Part shown: positions 1-13,900 of the stretch, one piece after another
Position numbering within the stretch: position 1 is the stretch's first letter
Layout: every line of letters begins with the position of its first letter
Assembly: GCA_032433765.1 (NCBI GenBank)
Contig: JAVIAB010000051.1
Location: 76,693,712-76,757,711 of the forward strand
From: Megaustenia siamemsis
Lineage: Eukaryota > Mollusca > Gastropoda > Stylommatophora > Ariophantidae
Direction of reading: 5' to 3'
Length of the DNA: 64,000 bases
Notes under the pieces: model-generated
Told to the model about the DNA's origin: nothing
Database searches by the model: none
The model's input: the letters and a program-made list of their open reading frames with translations, nothing else
Made by a program: the position numbers and the translations under genes

Positions 1-398
1 AATTAACTAAGTAAGTAATTCATACTTAATAATCCTTGGAAAATGGAAGAAGACACTCGATGTTTATATTTCTTAAGCCAGAAGTAGGTTAAACTTAAAT
101 GGTCACGGGATTACACGGATGTCTCTCCAGACACTACGTTTTAAGTTAGATGATCTCACAATGTCACACAGTACCCTAGTTAACCTGGATTTGTCGTACG
201 CTAATTGACAATTGACGATTAAACATGCTCTGTTGTCTTGCAATATTCGGGAGTTTCTCGTGACACGACGCGCTGAAGTAACTTGAATTCTTTAGTTGTG
301 AACTTATTGTTGACATCAATTTGACTTGTCACAACAATTTGAGCATGCTTTGTCTTGAGCTTTCACGATAGCTTGCTATTTTGAGTCTGTGATCAGTT
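1..398. repeat. Dispersed ~400-bp repeat, copy 1
   Basis: The block matches 16241-16637 in the same orientation over nearly its whole length. Shared strings include ATCCTTGGAAAATG, GTCTCTCCAGACACTACGT, TTGTCGTACGCTAATTGA and GTCTTGCAATATTCGGGAG, with small indels and scattered substitutions. It may continue left of the window. Its right end stops abruptly at GATCAGTT, where LINE-A (minus) begins, whereas copy 2 runs on past GATCAGTT. No coding capacity is visible. It could be part of a larger non-autonomous transposon or of a segmental duplication; the sequence does not decide between them. Confidence 0.8.
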
Positions 399-1270
399 CA
401 TCATCATCATCGAGTGCCATTTCCGCATCGAAGTTTGGCTATCATGGAGCGCCAATCTGCTCTGTCTCTTGCTTTGATGGTGCAGGCTGTCATAGGCTGG
501 TTTGTCCATCTTTTGATGTTACTCGTCCATGTTAGTCTTGGTCTGCCTCTTTCTCTTTTACCTTGTATTTTCTCCTCCATGATTACTTTTATTGTTGTGT
601 CTTTTAACATGGCCCAAAAATCGCATTTCTCTTGTTTGAATTGTGTTTAGTAGTTTTCTTTTCATTTTTAGTTGTTTTAAGACTTCATGTTAGTAGTTGT
701 AGCTCTGGACTGTCTCCAGATGTATTCCCTCAACTGTGATATTTAATTGTAGGTCTTGAGAATTTTCTTTGTTTATTATCATAGTTTTAGTTTTTTTTTG
801 ATATTCATATCTAGTCCATATTTTTTGCTTGTCATGTCTATTTCATTAAGTAATTGTAGATCTTTAGGATTTTCAGCTAGTAGTACAGTATTATCAGCAT
901 ATCTTAGGTTATTTATTATCTTTCCATTAATGTGTAGGCCTGGTATCTCTCAGATGTTTTTAAAGATTTGCTCAGTGTATAGATTGAACATGCTTAGTGA
1001 TAGGATGCATCCCTGTCATACTCTTCTGTTGATATCAATGGGTGTAGAGTTCTCTTTGTTATATTTTATTTTTGCTGTTTGCTCACAGTATAGATTACAT
1101 ATTAGTCGTATGTCCATGTCATCTAGATGTATCTCTTTTAGGCATTCTATATGTTGTTTGTGGTGTACTCCGTCAAAAGCTTTGGTGTAGTTTATGAAGA
1201 AGGCATATATTGGTTTATTTCTATGTGCATTCCTCTTAAGTCTTATTTCCTTTCCATAGTTTAGAAATGG
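399..1270 (-). mobile_element. LINE-A fragment (non-LTR retrotransposon, RT to C-terminus), 5'-truncated
   Basis: Read on the minus strand this is the 3' half of a non-LTR retrotransposon ORF2. The RT palm motif reads YADN near 890-901 where YADD is expected, so the second catalytic aspartate is lost. The region after RT is followed by the family's basic tail (GKRERGRPRLTWTSNIKRW, about 470-560). The 3' end is an (ATG)n tract at about 400-411. The same family occurs at 28641-29003 and 51515-52232 on the plus strand. Several frame breaks are present and it is certainly inactive. The tail style resembles RTE/Jockey-group elements common in invertebrates; the clade is not established. Confidence 0.85.
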
Positions 1271-1290
1271 ACGGTTTCTTCTTCGTATAT

Positions 1291-1957
1291 CTTTCAGCTA
1301 CGTGTAGAGCATAGGTCTTCAACAAACACTTTCAGCTCCCTGTGGAGCATAGGTCTTCAACAAACACTTTCAGGTCCCTGTGGAGCGAAGGTCTTCAACA
1401 ATCACTTTCAGATCCCTGTGGAACATAGGTCTTCAACAAACACTTTCATCACCTTATGGAGCATAGGTCTTAAACAAACGCTTTCAGCTACCTGTGTAAC
1501 ATAGGTCTTCAGCAAAAACTTTTATCTCCCTGTGGAGCATAGGTCTTCAACAAACACTTTTATCTCCCTGTGGAACATAGGTCTTCAACAAACACTTTCA
1601 TCACCTTATGGAGAATAGGTCTTCAACAAACACTTTCAGTTACCTGTGTAACATAGGTCTTTAACAAAAACTTTCAGCTACCTGTTGAGCATAGGTCTTC
1701 AACAAATACTGTCAGCTCCCTGTGGAGCATAGGTCTTCAACAAACACTTTCAGCTCCCTGTGGAGCATAGGTCTTCAACAAACACTGTCTGCAACCTGTG
1801 GTGCATAGGTTTTCAACAAACACTGTCTGCAACCTGTGGAGCATAGGTCTTCAACAAACAATTTCAGCCCCCCCCCCGTGGATAATAGGTCTTCAGCAAA
1901 CACTTTCAGTTCCCTGTGGAGCATAAGTCTTCAGCAAACATTTTCAGCTCCCTATGG
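1291..1957. repeat. 38-bp minisatellite, about 17.5 copies
   Basis: Tandem 38-bp units carry the core GGAGCATAGGTCTTCAACAA followed by CACTTTCAGCTCCCTGT. Units differ at a few positions, and one contains a C9 run near 1868. It lies between LINE-A and the large 132-bp satellite and shares no obvious monomer sequence with either. No coding frame is maintained. Confidence 0.92.
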
Positions 1958-1962
1958 GTGAT

Positions 1963-4900
1963 TTTTGCTTAGGATGATTTTTTATTCAAAATCTTGTTTC
2001 GATGATGTCTAATATAAAGTTTGAGGTAAACCTAGAGGTTAAATTTCATTTTTTAAAACAGTTTCATAGGCGTATCCCTCAGAAATGGTCAGGGATAAAA
2101 TTCATAAAAGTGATTTTTATGTGGATTTTTGCTACAGAGTTCCTTAAAATAAAGTTTGATGTAAGCCTTGAGGTTAACTTTTATTTTCTTTAAACAGTTA
2201 ATAAGCGTATCCCTCAAAAATAGTGAGGGGCTAAAATTTAGAAAGTGATTTTAAAGTAATTTTATGCTACGGGGTTGCCTAAATTAAAGTTTGAGGTAAG
2301 CCACGGGGTTAAATTTTATTTTTTAACAGTTTCATAGGCGTATCCCTGAAAAAAATGACGGGTAAAATTAATAAAAATGATATTTTATTCAAAATCTTGC
2401 TATGATGATGTCTATTATTAAGTGAGAAATTTACCTAGTGTGTAAATTTACTATTTTTAGTGTTTTCATAGTCTTATCCATAAAAAATGGCTAAAAAATA
2501 CAAAAGTGATTTTTATTCAAAATCTTCCTACGGGGGTGTGTAATATGAAGGTTTGGGAAAGACTAGGGGTTAAATGTATTTGTTTAGCAGTTTCATGGGC
2601 GTATCCCTAAGAAAATGACAGGGGGTAAAAATTTATAAAACTGATTTTTTATTCAAAATCTTGCTAAGATGATGTCTATTATTAGTTTGAAATTTACCTA
2701 GAGTGTAAATTTACTATTTTTAGTGTTTTCATAGTCGTATCCATAAAACAAATGGCTTGGGGTAAAAATAATAAAAATGATTTTTCTTCAAAATCTTACT
2801 ACGGGGGTGTCTAATATGAAGTTTTGGGAAAGACTAGGGGTTAAATGTATCTGTTTAGCAGTTTCATGGGAGTATCCCTAACCTAAAACAATGGCTGGGG
2901 GTAAAATTCATAAAAGTGATTTTTTATTCAAAATCTTGCTACGGGGATGTCTAATTTAAAATCTTGGGAAAGACTAGAGGTTAAATTTATTTTTTTAACA
3001 GTTTCATAGGCGTATCCCCAAAAAATGATCAAGGGTTATATATTTATAAAGTTATTTTAAAGTAAATTTTTGCTACAATTATGTATAATATGAAGTTTGA
3101 GGTAAACCTAAAGTTTACATTTTATATTTTTAACAGGTTCATATGCGTATCCCTTAAAAAAGGTCATGGATAAAATTAATAAGTGATTTTTAAGTGCACT
3201 TTTGCTACAGGGATGCTTAAAATAAATTTTGAAGTAAGCCTTGAGGTTAACTTTTATTTTTTTTCTCAGTTATTGGGCAAATCTTTCAAAAATAATATAA
3301 GCGGGTAAAATAAAAAAATGTGATTTGAAAATAATTTTTTTTAACGGGATTCCCTAAATTAAAGTTTGAGGTAAGCATAGAGGTTAAATTTAATTTTTAA
3401 CGATTTCATAGGCGTATCCATTCAAAAATGGCTGGGGTGAAATTCTTAAAAGTGATTTTTATTCAAAATCTTGCTATGAGGATATCTAATATGAAGTTTG
3501 ATGTAGGCCTAGATTGTAAATTTACTATTCTTAGTGATTTCATGGTCGTATCTATAAAAAATGGCTGGGGATCAAATTCAAAAAAGCAATTTTTTTACAA
3601 AATCTAGCTATGAAGATGTCAAATATAAAGTTTTGGGAAAACCTAGATGTTAAATTTATTATTTAACAGTTTCATAGACATATCCCCAAATAAAATCTTC
3701 AAGGGGTAAAAATTCATAAAGTGATTTTTAAGTAAATTTTTGCTACGATGATGTCTAATATGAAGATTGAGGTCAACCTAGAGGTTAAATTTATATTTTT
3801 TAAAATAGGTTCAAAGCGTATCTCTAAAAAATGTTCAGGGGGTAAAATTTATAAAAGTGATTTAAATAAATTTTGCTGCTGGTATGCCTAAAATAAAGTT
3901 TGATGTAAGCCTGGAGGTATAATTTTATTTTTTAACAGTTTCATAGGCGTATCCCTCAAAAATTGTAAATTTATAAAAGTGATTTTTATGTACACTTATG
4001 CTACATGGATGCTTAAAATAACGTTTGAGGTAAGCCTTGATGTTAACTTTTATTTTTATAAACAGTTAATAGGACGTATCCCTCAAAAATAGTGAGAAGC
4101 TAAAATAAAAAAAGTGATTTTAAATTAAATTTTTGCTACGGGGTTACCTAAATTAAAGTTTGAGGTAAGCATTGAGGTTAAATTTGATTTTTTTTACAGT
4201 TTCATAGGCGTATCCCTAATAAATGATTTGATGTAAAATTATAAAAGTGATTTTTTATTCAAAATCTTACTATGAGGATGTCTATTATTAAGTGTGAAAT
4301 TTACCAAGAGTGTAAATTTACTATTTTTAGTGTTTTCATAGTCGTATCCATACAAAATGGCCGGGCGGGGGGGGGGGGGGGTGTAAAAATATCAAAAGTG
4401 ATTTTTATTCAAAATTTTGCTACGGGGGTGTGTAATATGAAGTTTTGGGAAAGAATAGAGGTTATATTTATCTATTTTAACAATTTCATTGGCGTACCAT
4501 TACAAAAATGACTTTGATTAAAACTCATAAAAGTGATTTTTTTAATTATAAATCTTGCTATGAGGATGCCTAATATGACGTTTTGGGGAAGCATACAGGT
4601 TATATTTTAATTTTTTAAGTTTCATAAAAGTTTCCATAAAAAATGATCAAAGGAGTAAAAATTCATAAAAGTTATTTTAATTACATTTTTGCTACGGAGG
4701 TGCATAAAATAAAGTTTGAGGTAAGTCTAGAGGTTAAATTTAATTTGTTACAGCTTCATTGGCGTATCCCTAAAAATGATCAAGGTTTATACATTTATAA
4801 ATGTTATTTTAAGTAAATTTTTGCTACAATGATGTATAATATGAAGTTTGAGGTAAACCTAGAGGTTAAATTTATTTTTCACACAGTTTCATAGGCGTAT

Positions 4901-7900
4901 CCATAAAAAATTGGCTGTGGGTGAAATTCATAAAGTGATTTTTATTCACTATCTTGCTATGAGGATGTCTAATGTGAAGTTTGAAGTAGGCCTAGAGTGT
5001 AAATTTACTATTTTTAGTGTTTTCATAGTCGTATCCATCTAAAATGGCCGGGGGGGGGGGGTAAAAATATCAAAAGTTATTTTTATTCAAAATCTTGCTA
5101 CGGGGGTGTGTAATATGAAGTTTTGGGAAAGAATAGAGGTTATATTTATCTATTTTAACAGTTTCATGGGCGTATCATTACAAAAATGACTTTGATTAAA
5201 ACTCATAAAAGTGATTTTTTATTATAAATCTTGCTATGAGGATGTCTATTATGAAGTTTTGGGAAAGCATACCGGTTATATTTTAATTTTTTAAGTTTCA
5301 TAGGCGTTTCCATAAAAAATGATCAAAGGAGTAAAAATTCATAAAAGTTATTTTAATTACATTTTTGCTACGGGGGTGCATAAAATAAATTTTGAGGTAA
5401 GTCTAGAGGTTAAATTTAATTTTTTACAGCTTCGTTGGCGTATCCCTAAAATATGATCAAGGTTTATACATTTATAAATGTTATTTTAAGTAAATTTTTG
5501 ATACAATGATGTATAAATATGAAGTTTGAGGTAAACCTAGAGGTTAAATTTATTTTTCACACAGTTTCATAGGCGTATCCATAAAAAAATTGGCTGTGGG
5601 TGAAATTAATAAAAGTGATTTTTATTCACTATCTTGCTATGAGGATGTCTAATGTGAAGTTTGAAGTAGGCCTAGAGTGTAAATTTACTATTTTTAGTGA
5701 TTTTATAGTCGTATCTATAAAAAATGGATGGGGGTAAAATTCATAAAAGTGATTTTTATTCAAAATCTTGTTACGAGGATGTCTAATATGAAGTTTTTGG
5801 AAAAACCTAGATGTTAAATTTATTATTTAACAGTTTCGTAGGCGTATCCCCCCAAAAATTATCAAGGGGTAAAAATTCATAAAAGTGATTTTTAAGTAAA
5901 TTTTTGCTACAATGATGTCTAATATGAAGTTTGAGGTAAACCTAGAGGTTAAATTGATTTTTAACTGTTTCAAAGGCGTATCCCTCAAAAATGGTCAGGA
6001 GGTAAAATTTATAACAGTGATTTAAAATAATTTTTTGCTACGGAGGTGCCTAAAATAAAGTTTGAGGTAAGCCTAGAGGTTAAATACAGTTTCATAGGCG
6101 TATCCCTAAAAAATTGGCTGTGGGTGAAATTCATAAAGTGATTTTTATTCACTATCTTGCTATGAGGATGTCTAATGTGAAGTTTGAAGTAAGCCTAGAG
6201 TGTAAATTTACTATTTTTAGTAATTTTATAGTCGTATCTATAAAAACTATCTATAAAAAATGGATGGGGGTAAAATTCATAAAAGTGATTTTTATTCAAA
6301 ATCTTGTTACGAGGATGTCTAATATGAAGTTTTTGGAAAAACCTAGATGTTAAATTTATTATTTAACAGTTTCATAGACATATCCCCAAATAAAATCTTC
6401 AAGGGGTAAAAATTCATAAAAGTGTTTTTTAAGTAAATTTTTGCTACGATGATGTCTAATATGAAGATTGAGGTCAACCTAGAGGTTAAATTTATATTTT
6501 TTAAAAAAATAGGTTCAAAGCGTATCCCTATAAAATGTTCAGGGGGTAAAATTTATAAAAGTGATTTAAAATAAATTTTGCTGCTGGTATGCCTAAAATA
6601 AAGTTTGATGTAAGGCTGGAGGTATAATTTTATTTTTTTTACAGTTTCATAGGCGTATCCCTCAAAAATTGTAAATTTATAAAAGTGATTTTTATGTACA
6701 CTTATGCTACATGGATGCTTAAAATAACGTTTGAGGTAAGCCTTGATGTTAACTTTTATTTTTATAAACAGTTAATAGGCGTACCCTCAAAAATAGTGAG
6801 GAGCTAAAATAAAAAAGTGATTTTAAATTAAATTTTTGCTACGGGGTTACCTAAATTAAAGTTTGAGGTAAGCATTGAGGTTAAATTTGATTTTTTTTTT
6901 TACAGTTTCATAGGCGTATCCCTAAAAATGATTTGATGTAAAATTCATAAAAGTGATTTTTTATTCAAAATCTTACTATTAGGATGTCTATTATTAAGTG
7001 TGAAATTTACCAAGAGTGTAAATTTACTATTTTTAGTGTTTTCATAGTCGTATCCATATAAAATGGCCGGGGGGGGGGGGGGGGGTAAAAATATCAAAAG
7101 TAATTTTTATTCAAAATCTTGCTACGGGGGTGTGTAATATGAAGTTTTGGGAAAGAATAGAGGTTATATTTATCTATTTTAACAGTTTCATGGGCGTATC
7201 ATTACAAAAATGACTTTGATTAAAACTCATAAAAGTGATTTTTTATTATAAATCTTGCTATGAGGATGTCTAATATGAAGTTTTGGGAAAGCATATAGGT
7301 TATATTTTAATTTTTTAAGTTTCATAGGCGTTTCCATCAAAAATGATCAAAGGAGTAAAAATTCATAAAAGTTATTTAAATTACATTTTTACTACGTGGG
7401 TGCATAAAATAAAGTTTGAGGTAAGTTTAGAGGTTAAATTACATTTTTTACAGCCTCATTGGCGTATCCCTAAACATGATCAAGGTTTATACATTTATAA
7501 ATGTTATTTTAAGTAAATTTTTGATACAATGATGTATAAATATGAAGTCTGAGGTAAACCTAGAGGTTAAATTTATTTTTCTAACAGTTTCATAGGCGTA
7601 TCCATAAAAAATTGCTGTGGGTGAAATTCATAAAGTGATTTTTATTCACTATCTTGCTATGAGGATGTCTAATGTGAAGTTTGAAGTAGGCCTAGAGTGT
7701 AAATTTACTATTTTTAGTGATTTTATAGTCGTATCTATAAAAAATGGATGGGGGTAAAATTCATAAAAGTGATTTTTATTCAAAATCTTGTTACGAGGAT
7801 GTCTAATATGAAGTTTTGGGAAAGAATAGAGGTTATATTTATCTATTTTAACAATTTCATTGGCGTACCATTACAAAAATGACTTTGATTAAAACTCATA

Positions 7901-10900
7901 AAAGTGATTTTTTAATTATAAATCTTGCTATGAGGATGCCTAATATGACGTTTTGGGAAAGCATACAGGTTATATTTTAATTTTTTAAGTTTCATAGGCG
8001 TTTCCATAAAAAATGATCAAAGGAGTAAAAATTCATAAAAGTTATTTTAATTACATTTTTGCTACGGAGGTGCATAAAATAAAGTTTGAGGTAAGTCTAG
8101 AGGTTAAATTTAATTTTTTACAGCTTCATTGGCGTATCTCTAAAAATGATCAAGGTTTATACATTTATAAATGTTATTTTAAGTAAATTTTTGCTACAAT
8201 GATGTATAATATGAAGTTTGAGGTAAACCTAGAGGTTAAATTTATTTTTCTAACAGTTTCATAGGCGTATCCATAAAAAATTGCTGTGGGTGAAATTCAT
8301 AAAGTGATTTTTATTCACTATCTTGCTATGAGGATGTCTAATGTGAAATTTGAAGTAGGCCTAGAGTGTAAATTTACTATTTTTAGTGTTTTCATAGTCG
8401 TATCCATATAAAATGGCGGGGGGGGGGGTAAAAATATCAAAAGTAATTTTTATTCAAAATCTTGCTACGGGGGTGTGTGATATGAAGTTTTGGGAAAGAA
8501 TAGAGGTTATATTTATCTATTTTAACAGTTTCATGAGCGTATCATTACAAAAATGACTGATTAAAACTCATAAAAGTGATTTTTTATTATAAATCTTGCT
8601 ATGAGGATGTCTAAAATGAAGTTTTGGGAAAGCATACAGGTTATATTTTAATTTTTTAAGTTTCATAGGCGTTTCCATAAAAAATGATCAAAGGAGTAAA
8701 AATTCATAAAAGTTATTTTAATTACATTTTTGCTACGGGGGTGCATAAAATAAAGTTTGAGGTAAGTCTAGAGGTTAAATTTAATTTTTTACAGCTTCAT
8801 TGGCGTATCCCTAAACATGATCAAGGTTTATACATTTATAAATGTTATTTTAAGTAAATTTTTGATACAATGATGTATAAATATGAAGTTTGAGGTAAAC
8901 CTAGAGGTTAAATTTATTTTTCACACAGTTTCATAGGCGTATCCATAAAAAAAAATTGGCTGTGGGTGAAATTAATAAAAGTGATTTTTATTCACTATCT
9001 TGCTATGAGGATGTCTAATGTGAAGTTTGAAGTAGGCCTAGAGTGTAAATTTACTATTTTTAGTGATTTTATAGTCGTATCTATAGAAAATGGATGGGGG
9101 TAAAATTCATAAAAGTGATTTTTATTCAAAATCTTGTTACGAGGATGTCTAATATGAAGTTTTTGGAAAAACCTAGATGTTAAATTTATTATTTAACAGT
9201 TTCGTAGGCGTATCCCCCCAAAAATTATCAAGGGGTAAAAATTCATAAAAGTGATTTTTAAGTAAATTTTTGCTACAATGATGTCTAATATGAAGTTAGA
9301 GGTAAACCTAGAGGTTAAATTGATTTTTAACTGTTTCAACGGCGTATCCCTCAAAAATGGTCAGGAGGTAAAATTTATAACAGTGATTTAAAATAATTTT
9401 TTGCTACGGAGGTGCCTAAAATAAAGTTTGAGGTAAGCCTAGAGGTTAAATACAGTTTCATAGGCGTATCCCTAAAAAATTGGCTGTGGGTGAAATTCAT
9501 AAAGTGATTTTTATTCACTATCTTGCTATGAGGATGTCTAATGTGAAGTTTGAAGTAAGCCTAGAGTGTGAATTTACTATTTTTAGTAATTTTATAGTCG
9601 TATCTATAAAAACTATCTATAAAAAATGGATGGGGGTAAAATTCATAAAAGTGATTTTTATTCAAAATCTTGTTACGAGGATGTCTAATATGAAGTTTTT
9701 GGAAAAACCTAGATGTTAAATTTATTATTTAACAGTTTCATAGACATATCCCCAAATAAAATCTTCAAGGGGTAAAAATTCATAAAAGTGTTTTTTAAGT
9801 AAATTTTTGCTACGATGATGTCTAATATGAAGATTGAGGTCAACCTAGAGGTTAAATTTATATTTTTTTAAAAAATAGGTTCAAAGCGTATCCCTATAAA
9901 ATGTTCAGGGGGTAAAATTTATAAAAGTGATTTAAAATAAATTTTGCTGCTGGTATGCCTAAAATAAAGTTTGATGTAAGGCTGGAGGTATAATTTTATT
10001 TTTTTTTACAGTTTCATAGGCGTATCCCTCAAAAATTGTAAATTTATAAAAGTGATTTTTATGTACACTTATGCTACATGGATGCTTAAAATAACGTTTG
10101 AGGTAAGCCTTGATGTTAACTTTTATTTTTATAAACAGTTAATAGGCGTACCCTCAAAAATAGTGAGGAGCTAAAATAAAAAAGTGATTTTAAATTAAAT
10201 TTTTGCTACGGGGTTACCTAAATTAAAGTTTGAGGTAAGCATTGAGGTTAAATTTGATTTTTTTTTACAGTTTCATAGGCGTATCCCTAAAAAATGATTT
10301 GATGTAAAATTCATAAAAGTGATTTTTTATTCAAAATCTTACTATTAGGATGTCTATTATTAAGTGTGAAATTTACCAAGAGTGTAAATTTACTATTTTT
10401 AGTGTTTTCATAGTCGTATCCATATAAAATGGCCGGGGGGGGGGGATAAAAATATCAAAAGTTATTTTTATTCAAAATCTTGCTACGGGGGTGTGTAATA
10501 TGAAGTTTTGGGAAAGAATAGAGGTTATATTTATCTATTTTAACAGTTTCATGGGCGTATCATTACAAAAATGACTTTGATTAAAACTCATAAAAGTGAT
10601 TTTTTATTATAAATCTTGCTATGAGGATGTCTAATATGAAGTTTTGGGAAAGCATATAGGTTATATTTTAATTTTTTAAGTTTCATAGGCGTTTCCATCA
10701 AAAATGATCAAAGGAGTAAAAATTCATAAAAGTTATTTTAATTACATTTTTGCTACGTGGGTGCATAAAATAAAGTTTGAGGTAAGTTTAGAGGTTAAAT
10801 TAAATTTTTTACAGCCTCATTGGCGTATCCCTAAACACGATCAAGGTTTATACATTTATAAATGTTATTTTAAGTAAATTTTTGATACAATGATGTATAA

Positions 10901-13900
10901 ATATGAAGTTTGAGGTAAACCAAGAGGTTAAATTTATTTTTCTAACAGTTTCATAGGCGCATCCATAAAAAAATTGGCTGTGGGTGAAATTAATAAAAGT
11001 GATTTTTATTCACTATCTTGCTATGAGGATGTCTAATGTGAAGTTTGAAGTAGGCCTAGAGTGTAAATTTACTATTTTTAGTGATTTTATAGTCGTATCT
11101 ATAAAAAATGGATGGGGGTAAAATTCATAAAAGTGATTTTTATTCAAAATCTTGTTACGAGGATGTCTAATATGAAGTTTTGGGAAAGAATAGAGGTTAT
11201 ATTTATCTATTTTAACAATTTCATTGGCGTACCATTACAAAAATGACTGATTAAAACTCATAAAAGTGATTTTTTAATTATAAATCTTGCTATGAGGATG
11301 CCTAATATGACGTTTTGGGAAAGCATACAGGTTATATTTTAATTTTTTAAGTTTCATAGGCGTTTCCATAAAAAATGATCAAAGGAGTAAAAATTCATAA
11401 AAGTTATTTTAATTACATTTTTGCTACGGAGGTGCATAAAATAAAGTTTGAGGTAAGTCTAGAGGTTAAATTTAATTTTTTACAGCTTCATTGGCGTATC
11501 TCTAAAAATGATCAAGGTTTATACATTTATAAATATTTTAAGTAAATTTTTGCTACAATGATGTATAATATGAAGTTTGAGGTAAACCTAGAGGTTAAAT
11601 TTATTTTTCTAACAGTTTCATAGGCGTATCCATAAAAAATTGCTGTGGGTGAAATTCATAAAGTGATTTTTATTCACTATCTTGCTATGAGGATGTCTAA
11701 TGTGAAGTTTGAAGTAGGCCTAGAGTGTAAATTTACTATTTTTAGTGTTTTCATAGTCGTATCCATATAAAATGGCGGGGGGGGGGTAAAAATATCAAAA
11801 GTAATTTTTATTCAAAATCTTGCTACGGGGGTGTGTGATATGAAGTTTTGGGAAAGAATAGAGGTTATATTTATCTATTTTAACAGTTTCATGAGCGTAT
11901 CATTACAAAAATGACTGATTAAAACCCATAAAAGTGATTTTTTATTATAAATCTTGCTATGAGGATGTCTAAAATGAAGTTTTGGGAAAGCATACAGGTT
12001 ATATTTTAATTTTTTAAGTTTCATAGGCGTTTCCATAAAAAATGATCAAAGGAGTAAAAATTCATAAAAGTTATTTTAATTACATTTTTGCTACGGGGGT
12101 GCATAAAATAAAGTTTGAGGTAAGTCTAGATGTTAAATTTAATTTTTTACAGCTTCATTGGCGTATCCCTAAACATGATCAAGGTTTATACATTTATAAA
12201 TGTTATTTTAAGTAAATTTTTGATACAATGATGTATAAATATGAAGTTTGAGGTAAACCTAGAGGTTAAATTTATTTTTCATACAGTTTCATAGGCGTAT
12301 CCATAAAAAAAAATTGGCTGTGGGTGAAATTAATAAAAGTGATTTTTATTCACTATCTTGCTATGAGGATGTCTAATGTGAAGTTTGAAGTAGGCCTAGA
12401 GTGTAAATTTACTATTTTTAGTGATTTTATAGTCGTATCTATAAAAAATGGATGGGGGTAAAACTCATAAAAGTGATTTTTATTCAAAATCTTGTTGCGA
12501 GGATGTCTAATATGAAGTTTTTGGAAAAACCTAGATGTTAAATTTATTATTTAACAGTTTTATAGGCGTATCCCCCCCAAAATTATCAAGGGGTAAAAAT
12601 TCATAAAAGTGATTTTTAAGTAAATTTTTGCTACAATGATGTCTAATATGAAGTTTGAGGTAAACCTAGAGGTTAAATTGATTTTTAACTGTTTCAAAGG
12701 CGTATCCCTCAAAAATGGTCAGGGGGTAAAATTTATAACAGTGATTTAAAATAATTTTTTGCTACGGGGGTGCCTAAAATAAAGTTTGAGGTAAGCCTAG
12801 AGGTTAAATACAGTTTCATAGGCGTATCCCTAAAAAAATTGGCTGTGGGTGAAATTCATAAAGTGATTTTTATTCACTATCTTGCTATGAGGATGTCTAA
12901 TGTGAAGTTTGAAGTAGGCCTAGAGTGTAAATTTACTATTTTTAGTAATTTTATAGTCGTATCTATAAAAACTATCTATAAAAAATGGATGGGGGTAAAT
13001 TCATAAAAGTGATTTTTATTCAAAATCTTGTTACGAGGATGTCTAATATGAAGTTTTTGGAAAACCTAGATGTTAAATTTATTATTTAACAGTTTCATAG
13101 ACATATCCCCAAATAAAATCTTCAAGGGGTAAAAATTCATAAAAGTGATTTTTAAGTAAATTTTTGCTACGATGATGTCTAATATGAAGATTGAGGTCAA
13201 CCTAGAGGTTAAATTTATACTTTTTTAAAAATAGGTTCAAAGCGTATCCCTATAAAATGTTCAGGGGGTAAAATTTATAAAAGTGATTTAAAATAAATTT
13301 TGCTGCTGGTATGCCTAAAATAAAGTTTGATGTAAGGCTGGAGGTATAATTTTATTTTTTTTAACAGTTTCATAGGCGTATCCCTCAAAAATTGTAAATT
13401 TATAAAAGTGATTTTTATGTACACTTATGCTACATGGATGCTTAAAATAACGTTTGAGGTAAGCCTTGATGTTAACTTTTATTTTTATAAACAGTTAATA
13501 GGCGTATCCCTCAAAAATAGTGAGGAGCTAAAATAAAAAAGTGATTTTAAATTAAATTTTTGCTACGGGGTTACCTAAATTAAAGTTTGAGGTAAGCATT
13601 GAGGTTAAATTTGATTTTTTTTTTACAGTTTCATAGGCGTATCCCTAAAAAATGATTTGATGTAAAATTCACAAAAGTGATTTTTTATTCAAAATCTTAC
13701 TATTAGGATGTCTATTATTAAGTGTGAAATTTACCAAGAGTGTAAATTTACTATTTTTAGTGTTTTCATAGTCGTATCCATATAAAATGGCCGGGGGGGG
13801 GGGGATAAAAATATCAAAAGTTATTTTTATTCAAAATCTTGCTACGGGGGTGTGTAATATGAAGTTTTGGGAAAGAATAGAGGTTATATTTATCTATTTT

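Noticed and set aside
756..1190. 144-residue plus-strand open frame as a hydrophobic protein
   Set aside because: It is the antisense of LINE-A RT, which reads meaningfully on the minus strand.
6114..13006. Three near-identical 79-residue open frames (near 6114, 9480, 12770) as a gene family
   Set aside because: They fall at the 3.36-kb satellite period, have no start context or domain, and encode the satellite monomer itself.
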